Assembly (NCBI RefSeq): GCF_028993635.1
Contig: NZ_CP118631.1
Location: forward strand, 682,001-746,000
Origin: Mucilaginibacter sp. SJ
Lineage (GTDB): Bacteria > Bacteroidota > Bacteroidia > Sphingobacteriales > Sphingobacteriaceae
Direction of reading: 5' to 3'
Length of the DNA stretch: 64,000 nt
The notes below the pieces were generated by a model. That model was not told the origin of the DNA and did not search any database. It was given only the letters and a program-made list of their open reading frames with translations. The position numbers and the translations under genes are program-made. Each line of letters opens with the position of its first letter. Within the stretch, counting starts at the first letter, position 1. Positions 9,414-16,386 of this stretch are shown piece after piece.

Positions 9414-10392
9414 ATGAATTTGAACAATTTGGAGGACCTCAGGAAAGAGGTGGGGATGCTGGGCTTCAGCAAGCAAAGCCTGAATCAACTGGAGCCGCAG
9501 ATGCGGACAGGAACGGGTTATTTGGATATCCGGGAGCAGCTGCCGGGAGATACGGGAATACCTGTGGAATTGACCTTACATCTCCGCAAGTCGAATGAAT
9601 CAAAGTATTCTAACCTCAATAAGTTTGAGGCAGTGGCGAGCTAGATCCCGCCTGCGCCGTCCGGACAGCAATATATGGTCCTGACGGAGAATAAGGATAA
9701 GCCTGAAGTGCCGCTGGTGAAGAATTTTGATGCGGGTTATGATGCGGTGGAGTTTTTCAAGAAACAGAAAGGCAATGTGGAGTTGGCGGTCGGTGAAAGC
9801 CCGCAGGGGAAACAGTTGCTAGCGAGCCGGGAGCGTGGTTCGGAAAAGGAGAATTATGTGAACAATGATTTCCGCCAGGCTTTTTATGGTTCGGCGACGA
9901 GCCAGACTTTTTATGTGAATAAGGGTGTGGGGAGCAGGCGGTTAATATGGTGTATGGGCGTACGGTACACAGGGATAATATGCTCAACCCGGCAAGCGGA
10001 GAGATGTACCAGGCTTGGATCAAACTGGACAATGATCAGCCAAAGGATAATTACGGGAATTACAAGCTGAAACAGATGAATGACCCTTCTTTTGGTTTTG
10101 ACCTGAAGCAGACCATGGACCTGTTTAATATCAAAGACCTGGCTGACCCGGCGAAAAAGGAACAGATTGTTGCTGCGATGTATAATTGTGACCGTGCACA
10201 GGTGACGGTGGAGCGGGAAGGATAATAAGGAGCAACAGGTGATGATGGCGGACAATCCGAGGTATGAAAATGGATTTCTTTACGGAGCAGGGCAGCAGGC
10301 TGAAAACGGAGCTTTTCATGAAAGCCCCTGCGCTGAATCTTAACCTGGGCAAGGCGAAGGACAAAAGCCAGGACCAGGGCGTGGGTGTGTAA
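9414..10392 (+). pseudogene. Decayed mobile-element protein (DUF3945-like)
   Basis: The protein traces add up to one gene of about 325 codons in several frames. Frame one starts MNLNNLEDLRKEVGMLGFSK, meets a TAG at 9642, and continues through ATSQTFYVNKG to about 9925. A one-base shift there carries the reading to EQAVNMVYGRTVHRD and on to a stop at 10223. Two more shifts, near 10220 and 10265, are needed to read the tail to 10392. The MNLNNLE start, the TFYVNKG and YGRTVHRD segments and the YKLKQM block resemble hypothetical proteins common on Bacteroidota conjugative elements. The several lesions make it non-functional. Confidence 0.7.
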
Positions 10393-10425
10393 TTGTTTAT
10401 TGTTTTACTGATAAAATCTATAAAG

Positions 10426-10587
10426 ATGAATGCATTTCAGCAAATCGAACAATTGGTTGTTGCCGCGAAAGATGATGCAGAGAAGTTTTACGGAAGAGGT
10501 AATCAGTCTGCGGGTGTACGGTTGCGCAAGGCTTACCAGCAGATGAAATCACTAGCTCATGAAGGACGTAAGGAGGTGACGAAGTAG
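10426..10587 (+). CDS. Histone H1-like (Hc1-type) small basic protein
   Basis: The 53-residue product starts MNAFQQIEQLVVAAKDDAEK and ends in a lysine and arginine rich helix (RKAYQQMKSLAHEGRKEVTK). It matches the short histone H1-like proteins of Bacteroidota in length, in the central FYGRGNQSAGVRLRKA segment and in charge. Those proteins are thought to bind DNA and are often found next to the family of the decayed gene just upstream. The ATG at 10426 is chosen over an earlier alternative start at 10393 because the alignment begins at MNAF. A strong terminator follows. Confidence 0.7.
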   Translation: MNAFQQIEQLVVAAKDDAEKFYGRGNQSAGVRLRKAYQQMKSLAHEGRKEVTK

Positions 10588-10610
10588 AAGGGCAAGGCTG
10601 CTGAGGTATA

Positions 10611-10647
10611 AATAAAAATGCCCCGCCAGTAGCGGGGCATTTTTATT
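10611..10647. terminator. Bidirectional intrinsic terminator
   Basis: Two 16-base arms (AATAAAAATGCCCCGC and its exact complement) flank a 5-base loop. The GC-rich core is bordered by A-runs on one side and T-runs on the other, so it can stop transcription on either strand. It separates the histone-like gene from the convergent membrane-protein gene, whose stop codon begins at its right edge. Confidence 0.92.
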
Positions 10648-11183
10648 TACTCTTGATTTTGATCAATTTCTTCTTCTTGGACTTGCGGTTCTCTTTCTTT
10701 TTGTAATCCGATGATTTTTGACAAGATTAGCAGGTTTCTCCATAACGTTGTTACGATTATTACTAATCCAATTATATTCCAAAAAGTTATATACCTAGTA
10801 GCCGCTTCATTCAGAAATATTTTAAGTGAGAATCCTACCACCGCGATAAACGTCAATGATTTGATACCGTTTTTTAGCAAATCAGTTGTTTTGTAATAAA
10901 GTTTTGTTGAAAAAAACAGATCAAAAACGGTGACATCGTCATTGTTGTTACGATCCGGAACTTTTGCACTGGTCTTAAAAGTGACAAGCACTGTTAATAA
11001 AGTAAGAACAAAACCTGCTAAGGTCAATGCAATTGTCGAAAGATCGGTCGTTGTAGACAGTGCATTACCCGACTCTGGTAAATTGACCAGTTTGATATGA
11101 TAGCAATAATAAAATAACCCACAAGCGATACTTGCGAACAAATAATCGAATAATAAAGGCCTTTTGAAATAAATCTCTATCAT
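10647..11183 (-). CDS. Unknown four-helix membrane protein of a two-gene unit
   Basis: The 178-residue protein has about four hydrophobic segments: near 9-29, 48-70, 112-128 and 134-155. It ends in an acidic, glutamine-rich tail (EREPQVQEEEIDQNQE). I do not recognise the family. The start codon overlaps the end of the upstream 323-residue gene by 4 bases, so translation is probably coupled and the two products likely act together. Small multi-helix membrane proteins paired with a soluble partner are common as membrane-damaging effectors in anti-phage units, and this one sits in a defence-rich island. That reading is inference from context only. Confidence 0.6.
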   Translation of the reverse strand: MIEIYFKRPLLFDYLFASIACGLFYYCYHIKLVNLPESGNALSTTTDLSTIALTLAGFVLTLLTVLVTFKTSAKVPDRNNNDDVTVFDLFFSTKLYYKTTDLLKNGIKSLTFIAVVGFSLKIFLNEAATRYITFWNIIGLVIIVTTLWRNLLILSKIIGLQKEREPQVQEEEIDQNQE

Positions 11184-12151
11184 CTCTTAAATGTTTGTAT
11201 AAAACTATTGAATTCTGGTTTAATTAATTCATAGTATTTTGTCGTTGTCGTGTGCGCACTTCTATCGATCTTTACAACAATTTCTCGTTTGCCTTTAATC
11301 AGATTAAAAGTCTCGTCCTGGCCTTCTTTGTTCACAAATTTAAACTCAAACTCATCAAATTGGTCGATATGAAAATCATCTTCCTGAAATTTTCTCAATA
11401 ATGCCTTGAACATGTTATTTGCTTCTTTATTAAGATGTTCAGACTTTACTTTTACCCCTGGGGTTTGAAACGAAGCTTCAATTCTAATGAAGTTTGGTTT
11501 TAACCTATTGTGGAGATTTGCGAATTCCACAATGTAACCCTTAATTTCATTATCCATTTGAGCAATATTTGCCGGCCGTAATTTGATCTCGAAATTCAAA
11601 ACGTTTTTAAGGTTTTCCAAAGTTTTATCGATCGGAATATCCATGTAGGTAGTTGTTTGACAACCCTTCGCATTCCTGATCTCTTGGGCAAGGTTCCTCA
11701 GGTAAAATTCTATGTCGGAAATTCTTGGCCCATTATTGTTAAATTCAACGCATAGAACAGGTGGATTAACTGAATAATCAGCAAAAAAGTGCGTAACCTC
11801 AGCTATGGAGCCTTCTGCCTTACTGAAGGGTATCAGTTCAAATGAATCCTTAGGTTTTAGCATCAGGTTTTTATCCCTTACAAGCGCTATCGAACACTTG
11901 ATTCTTTTTTCACGCAAAAGCAGAACTGGATTATACATAAACATCTCCCGACGTTCCGCTTTGGGTTGATTTTTATTTCGATCTATAAAGTAAGCTTTCC
12001 CAGCAACGTGTTCTCTATTGAGAAAAGTCATCAATTCTACAAGAATATCTACAGAGTTTTTATGACGGGTATCACTATAGGGTATAAAGGTGACCTTATG
12101 AAGGTAAAACTTGATTTCTTGTAAATTTTCCGGCTCGATAACTTCGGTCAT
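11180..12151 (-). CDS. Unknown 323-residue soluble protein paired with a membrane protein
   Basis: No catalytic motif or signal peptide is visible, and I do not recognise the family. The chain mixes strands and helices. The first third includes a segment rich in Arg and Lys (DRNKNQPKAERREMFMYNP), and the last third contains EFEFKFVNKEGQDETF and a KGKREIVVKID strand pair that looks like a beta-rich domain. It is the first gene of a two-gene unit and overlaps the membrane-protein gene by 4 bases. It could be a sensor or activator for that protein. The spacer upstream holds no other gene on this strand, so the promoter should lie between 12152 and about 12250. Confidence 0.6.
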   Translation of the reverse strand: MTEVIEPENLQEIKFYLHKVTFIPYSDTRHKNSVDILVELMTFLNREHVAGKAYFIDRNKNQPKAERREMFMYNPVLLLREKRIKCSIALVRDKNLMLKPKDSFELIPFSKAEGSIAEVTHFFADYSVNPPVLCVEFNNNGPRISDIEFYLRNLAQEIRNAKGCQTTTYMDIPIDKTLENLKNVLNFEIKLRPANIAQMDNEIKGYIVEFANLHNRLKPNFIRIEASFQTPGVKVKSEHLNKEANNMFKALLRKFQEDDFHIDQFDEFEFKFVNKEGQDETFNLIKGKREIVVKIDRSAHTTTTKYYELIKPEFNSFIQTFKR

Positions 12152-12410
12152 GACGTGGTTTTAGGATTTTTTCACAATTTCCACTTATTTATTCATAATT
12201 ACAAATATTAACGATTGCCTCAAATCTCGAACTGGGTGTTAGTTGTTTCTATAAGCAATATGAACGATTTAGTTTGTCTTCGCGTAAGTTTGTTTGACGG
12301 AAATAGTTGATTTCGAAAAACTTAACGAAAAGATCAATCGCCTGGAAGGAGGTTTACTGCATTGGCGCTTCAGCGGGAAAGGGATCTTCCCGATTGATCA
12401 ATTGGACTAA
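12152..12410. other. Spacer with a possible gene remnant on the plus strand
   Basis: The stretch upstream of the two-gene unit is AT-rich and should contain its promoter. From about 12285 to the TAA at 12408 the plus strand reads a protein-like tail, with EIVDFEKLNEKINRLEGG followed by LLHWRFSGKGIFPIDQLD. It has no start codon or family match and looks like the last 40 codons of a lost gene. Confidence 0.3.
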
Positions 12411-12493
12411 GTCAGCCGGTCCAGCCGCTCCATTCCATGCCTCCATTTCGCCGCATCCCGACGGTTGAAACACCGGCTTGCGCCGATGTTTTA
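12411..12493 (+). repeat. Direct repeat copy A beside the EEP gene
   Basis: This copy and the one at 13771-13854 share AGCCGGTCCAGCCGCTCC at the left, a CCGC..CCCG.CGGTT centre and a GCTTGCGCCG.TGTTTT right end. The right end folds into a hairpin with a T-rich tail, so on the plus strand it may act as a terminator. The last bases of this copy form the stop codon of the EEP gene read on the minus strand. Confidence 0.75.
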
Positions 12494-13618
12494 TTCAGGG
12501 ATACGACAGCTGTTAATGTAGGCTTCACTATCATTGATCAATAACCGTGTCCACAGCACTTTATGATCTGATAATTGCCAGGTCTTCCAGCTGTTATAGT
12601 ATTTCTTCAATTTAACCTCATCGTTTGCAATGGTTGCGCCCTCACGCGTGTTTACAAGCTCATTTTTGTAGACTTGATAGTCATCATCATCAAAACAATT
12701 TTTATAGATCTCGAAGACGCCAGCATTAGCGTTTTTGGCATCAGTGGCTTCCGAGTCAATAAAATCAAGCTGGCCTTGTTTGGTTTTAAAGGCGATTTGA
12801 TCGTAATAGTGATCCCGTCCAAGATTGGTAGATGCACGGAGATTTTTCGGAACAGTGAAACCTGAGTCAAGTAATGCTTCCATGGTCTCATGGTTTTGGG
12901 CGACGATGTTGAAATCGCCTAAAAGAATCATGCTTTTATCTTTCAGAAAAGCTTCATCTGCTCTTTTACTCAGATAGTTGGCGATAGTTTTGATTTCTTC
13001 AATACGCTGTTGTAATTCCGGTCCTGGTCGATCCTCTCCATAGTAAATATGTACGGTACATAGATCGAATTTAAACCAGCCGCATTGGAATGATACAACA
13101 TATGGTGTTCTGCGGAATTGTTTTCCGGCTACTACCTTATCACCCTCTACTTGCAGTTCTGTTTTCGAGATCAATAAGTTTGATGGCAGAACGATCTCGC
13201 CCGCGATGTTTTTAAACCAGATCTTGCGCTTATCATAAATAAAGGTGAGACGTTCGCCATTACCGCCACCCTTTGCGTCAGAAACATCGGTCGCGATATA
13301 GCTATAGTTATTACCCATAATGCTAAGCACGGTTTCTAATGGTTCCAGTTCGTTGACTTCCTGTACGGCGATCAGGTCGAATGCGGACAGGATCTCTGCG
13401 ATGTAAAAATAGCTCTCCGGTAAACGCGGTTGCGGGTTGAAGCCGCCGTCTTTTCCAAAATCACGGATGTTCCAGGTAGCCAGGAGGAGGTGTTTTTCCA
13501 GGTTTTTGTCTGGGATTTCCTCATCTAACTGTGTTTTGAGCGCCAATAATTTGTCGATGATGTGATTTCTTCTTTCTGCGGGAATGAAGTTGGTTTTGAG
13601 TTTAGGATAGTAGGCCAT
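12491..13618 (-). CDS. Endonuclease/exonuclease/phosphatase family protein
   Basis: The 375-residue protein carries the motif series of the EEP (DNase I-like) fold: ATWNIRDF near residue 49, AVQEVNEL near 100 with the metal-binding Glu, VHIYYGED with the catalytic His near 190, LLGDFNI near 236 and LSDHKVLW near 352. Enzymes of this fold hydrolyse phosphodiester bonds in nucleic acids, nucleotides or phosphoinositides with Mg2+. There is no signal peptide, so a cytosolic nucleic-acid substrate is likely. The gene stands alone between two direct repeats of about 84 bases, as if it had arrived as a single-gene cassette. Substrate and role in defence are not shown by the sequence. Confidence 0.88.
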   Translation of the reverse strand: MAYYPKLKTNFIPAERRNHIIDKLLALKTQLDEEIPDKNLEKHLLLATWNIRDFGKDGGFNPQPRLPESYFYIAEILSAFDLIAVQEVNELEPLETVLSIMGNNYSYIATDVSDAKGGGNGERLTFIYDKRKIWFKNIAGEIVLPSNLLISKTELQVEGDKVVAGKQFRRTPYVVSFQCGWFKFDLCTVHIYYGEDRPGPELQQRIEEIKTIANYLSKRADEAFLKDKSMILLGDFNIVAQNHETMEALLDSGFTVPKNLRASTNLGRDHYYDQIAFKTKQGQLDFIDSEATDAKNANAGVFEIYKNCFDDDDYQVYKNELVNTREGATIANDEVKLKKYYNSWKTWQLSDHKVLWTRLLINDSEAYINSCRIPE

Positions 13619-13770
13619 GTCAGGATGGATTAAAAGGTTTAAGAAAGATTTGTGATTGATAATTAATTTGCTGTTTTACAGTTGATTAACCAGCTGCTAA
13701 AGTAGTTAAATGACTGTGGATTATTGGTGCACAATCTTCATTTTTTATGCGCTTTTGTGGATAAACGCAG

Positions 13771-13854
13771 GTGAGCCGGTCCAGCCGCTCCGCTTCGTTC
13801 CTGCACTCCGCCGCTTCCCGGCGGTTTGACACCAGCTTGCGCCGGTGTTTTTTT
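13771..13854 (+). repeat. Direct repeat copy B beside the EEP gene
   Basis: Second copy of the repeat described at 12411-12493, in the same orientation. It contains CCGCCGCTTCCCGGCGG, a small hairpin, and a right-hand hairpin (ACACC to CCGGTGT) followed by seven T residues, a good intrinsic terminator on the plus strand. The EEP gene lies entirely between the two copies. Confidence 0.75.
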
Positions 13855-13904
13855 AGGATAATAAGTACTACAGAATTTGAATTACGTTTTATATTTTTGT
13901 GAAA

Positions 13905-14035
13905 AAAATTAAAGGCGTCCGAAGACCTCGCTTATAGCTTGCGTGGACAGGTGTCCGGTCCGCAAGGACCTGCTGGGTTCGATTCCCGGCCGGGAGATGT
14001 TGATACAACGTTTGCCGGCCGGGGCACCACAATAT
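13905..14035 (+). ncRNA. tRNA-like structured leader upstream of the HEPN gene
   Basis: A compact structured segment ends about 10 bases before the HEPN start codon. It contains a hairpin GGTCC-GCAA-GGACC at 13957-13970, then GGTTCGATTCC at 13976-13986, which matches the T-arm (B-box) consensus of tRNAs. A long stem-loop follows: CCCGGCCGG at 13985-13993 pairs with CCGGCCGGG at 14015-14023, with an inner GTTG/CAAC stem. No acceptor stem matches, so this is not an intact tRNA. It may be a tRNA-derived remnant, an old attachment site or a 5' RNA element that controls the HEPN gene. Confidence 0.45.
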
Positions 14036-14042
14036 AAACCTT

Positions 14043-14903
14043 ATGACCTCACAAGAAATCGACCAGTACTTTGATTATCATAATGCCAATATGAAAATCC
14101 TCAAAATTGGCTTTGATCAAATCCGCGATCAGATTAAATCTTTATACCATAGCAAAGACAAGGCAGGAAACTATGTTTTCAAGCTTCATGATGCGGATCG
14201 CTCCAAAATTGCGGCAAGGGAAACGGAGACCGCGCTGTTCAGGATCTTGTCCGGAATACAGGTTTCGTGGGCAGAAGAGAGCATAAAAAGGATATTTTAT
14301 GAAAAAGACTTATTTACTGATGCGCAAAGGACGTATTTGATTCGGCAGGGTGAATTGGGGCAGAAGTGGTATAAAACGCTGGATGTTGTTTTTTGTATCG
14401 CTTATGGTCTTGTCCCTGCAGGTGATGAAACTTGCAAATCGGTAAATATAAGATTGCAAAGGCGACAGTTGGGCAGTACTTTGGTTAATCAGTATTTGCA
14501 TTTGCGGGAGATCATAACACGCCATTTAATGCCCAATTTTGCTATCCGGAATAAGGTCCAGCATGGCGAGTGGCTATATGGTTTTAAACCGAGCTTTTCG
14601 GAAGTATTTAGCCAGGATATAACTGATCAGCTTCAGCGCGAAAATATCGTTACAACCACTTCGCGATTTACATTAGTCAATGCGTTCTATCAAATGATCG
14701 TTGACATGGGCAGATTTAAGAGCGGGGCATTTGCTTTGGATCCGAATATTACACCGTTCGAATATTTTTATCCGCACTATATTCGTAAGATAGATTTTGA
14801 GGTCAAAAAAATAAATACCCCGGAACTGGATGCCTATATTGATGAAATGATCGACCGAGAGATCCGTGGACAGCAACACCGTGCTGCACGTGCCGGGCAG
14901 TGA
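14043..14903 (+). CDS. HEPN-domain protein, predicted ribonuclease
   Basis: The 286-residue protein is mostly helical. At residues 169-174 it has RNKVQH inside FAIRNKVQHGEW, which fits the R-x4-6-H active-site motif of HEPN ribonucleases, with the common Asn after the Arg. HEPN enzymes cleave RNA, often tRNA, in abortive-infection and toxin systems. No partner antitoxin or nucleotidyltransferase gene is adjacent; the gene is flanked by a structured leader and, tail-to-tail with no gap, by a nuclease remnant. The N-terminal 160 residues are helices of unknown role. The fold assignment is good; activity and target are inference. Confidence 0.72.
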   Translation: MTSQEIDQYFDYHNANMKILKIGFDQIRDQIKSLYHSKDKAGNYVFKLHDADRSKIAARETETALFRILSGIQVSWAEESIKRIFYEKDLFTDAQRTYLIRQGELGQKWYKTLDVVFCIAYGLVPAGDETCKSVNIRLQRRQLGSTLVNQYLHLREIITRHLMPNFAIRNKVQHGEWLYGFKPSFSEVFSQDITDQLQRENIVTTTSRFTLVNAFYQMIVDMGRFKSGAFALDPNITPFEYFYPHYIRKIDFEVKKINTPELDAYIDEMIDREIRGQQHRAARAGQ

Positions 14904-15323
14904 TCAGTTTGAAAGTCTTTCAAACGTAAACCCATTGATATTTCTTTTGGCTTCATCGAAGCTGATGCCTAATCCAAGGATCACTTTGCGCTCCAAATTT
15001 AGTTTTTGCGCATATTGCTTCTCTTTGATCTGATCGCGGGCTTCCGCGCTTAGATCCTTGTTATCGCCAAATTTAAATTCCACAATGTAAATAACGTCGG
15101 TAAACCTGATAACGGCATCGATCCTGCCGATATTGGTTTCTTCTTCTGATAATACATGGGATCCCAGTAAAGTGAGGATCAAATGTACATTGGAGTGAAA
15201 ATAACCTTCTTTGGCTTTGCTAATGCTGTACGAAACCGATGCCAATACGCTTTTCATTGTTCTGATAAAGGATGGAATATCACGCATCATCAATGCATAG
15301 CGAAGTTCGTAATAGGGAATCAT
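14904..15323 (-). pseudogene. C-terminal PD-(D/E)XK part of an AAA-ATPase-like nuclease
   Basis: The 139 codons match only the C-terminal nuclease part of the large Bacteroidota family that joins an AAA-ATPase-like domain to a PD-(D/E)XK domain. GRIDAVIRFTDVIYIVEFKF gives Asp69 and the Glu82-x-Lys84 pair, and QIKEKQYAQKL follows as usual. The complete family members are about 500 residues or more; the ATPase part is missing. The frame extends seven codons before the ATG at 15323 to the TAA that ends the next gene, so the break is probably at that point. It is read here as a truncated gene, though a short product might still be made. Confidence 0.65.
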
Positions 15324-15344
15324 GCCGTCTTCCAGGTCATGCAG

Positions 15345-15803
15345 TTAGCTGACGTAATCGATCATTGCCACCAGGTCATCTTTGATCTCTTTTAACAACG
15401 TGATGGCCATATCTGTGTCCTCTCCTTCATTATTGGCATCAAGCAGTAGTTGGTTGGTGTTCAAAAAATCTTTAAAGCTTTTTAGGAATGCAAATAACTT
15501 ATCCGGCGTAGCGAATTTCTCAGGTACAAGCTTATCGGCAATCAGGTTTTCTTCCACATTACCGTGGATACTAATGACTAAATCCATGATTTTGGTGCCG
15601 TGCTTTAATTTGTACACGCCGTAGGTACGCTGTTGGTGCGTGGACCTGTAAAACCAGTCGATGTGTTCATATCGGATGGAAAAGAAGTCCTTAATGTATT
15701 TTTCGATTCGGTCAAGGTTGTACATGCTGATATTGATTTGCGGCCAAATATAATTACTTATTGTTTCCCGGTACTGTGCTAATCCTGACGCTTTCCAGGT
15801 CAT
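15345..15803 (-). CDS. Hypothetical protein of 152 residues
   Basis: I do not recognise this protein. It begins MTWKASGLAQYRETISNYIW and is mixed helix and strand, with an acidic, helical C-terminal half (LLLDANNEGEDTDMAITLL). The ATG at 15803 is chosen over a TTG at 15866 because GAGGAAGGGC lies at a suitable distance upstream and because the earlier codons run into the structured repeat. It is in the same frame as the nuclease remnant downstream, separated by a single TAA and 21 bases, so an old fusion or recombination joint is possible. Confidence 0.5.
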   Translation of the reverse strand: MTWKASGLAQYRETISNYIWPQINISMYNLDRIEKYIKDFFSIRYEHIDWFYRSTHQQRTYGVYKLKHGTKIMDLVISIHGNVEENLIADKLVPEKFATPDKLFAFLKSFKDFLNTNQLLLDANNEGEDTDMAITLLKEIKDDLVAMIDYVS

Positions 15804-15863
15804 GTGGTTAAAGCCCTTCCTCGACTTTTTATTAAACAAATTTCTCAAAAGCCTGCCACACAG

Positions 15864-16051
15864 CAAGCCCGTGCCCTACGGGTTTTGCTCAAAAAATCTT
15901 CCTCCCATTTCTTCATCGGCTGCCGCTACCGCGGAGGGTGTTTGGGAGCGTATTTTTTGAGCAAAGGGCTTGCCTTAATGGCCGGCTTCTTAAGGTGAGG
16001 TGCTTAATAAAAAGCGAGAGCGAGTGCGCGAGCGGACTTAAAAATTAAGCA
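15864..16051. repeat. Multi-hairpin intergenic element, copy 1
   Basis: Three inverted repeats lie in tandem. The first has CAAGCCC plus TTTGCTCAAAAAAT (15864-15870 and 15884-15897) pairing with 15952-15972. The second is CCTTAA/TTAAGG at 15973-15995. The third is TGCTTAAT/ATTAAGCA at 16001-16051, enclosing GAGTGCGCGAG. The third shares its core 11-mer and the GCTTA/TAAGC type arms with the element at 27221-27394 on the other strand. No coding is visible in it. Confidence 0.65.
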
Positions 16052-16074
16052 TGATGAAAAGCAGGACGGACAAT

Positions 16075-16386
16075 TTAAAGGGGCGGGGCCCGTCGTCTTA
16101 ATGTACAGAAAAACTCATAGAAAAAACCTCGGGATGCTTTTACTTCATGACTTTTCCAGTCTTTCCAAAATCTCTTCCAATCTGTGATGGTAAACGCTTT
16201 CGAGTGATATGCCAGCAGTGTATAAGATTTCCCTAATTCCTCTAAAGCAAGTTCTGCAATACCCAGTCCAATCTATTTTTTTCCTCCGTATTTAAAGACT
16301 GCGTTTTGGGCAGCTTGAAACAGTTCCCAGCAATTGTCGATGGTTGCGTTGTAAAGGCTAAGAATTTCTGCTTTAGTTAGATTCAT
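16075..16386 (-). pseudogene. AbiV-like abortive infection gene with premature stop
   Basis: Read on the minus strand from the ATG at 16386, the frame gives MNLTKAEILSLYNATIDNC and a helix, then a TAG at 16273-16275 (codon 38), and then continues in the same frame with IGLGIAELALEELGKSYTLL and FWKDWKSHEVKAS to a stop at 16075. The ALEELGK helix and the FWKxWxxHxxK block are typical of the AbiV family, which blocks phage translation in lactococci. The family is usually about 200 residues, so this copy is both interrupted and cut short. Its ATG overlaps the stop of the KAP NTPase gene (ATGA), showing that the two once formed a translationally coupled operon. Confidence 0.66.

Noticed and set aside
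13905..14035. A complete tRNA gene
   Set aside because: The T-arm consensus is present, but no acceptor stem and no convincing D-arm or anticodon arm can be formed.
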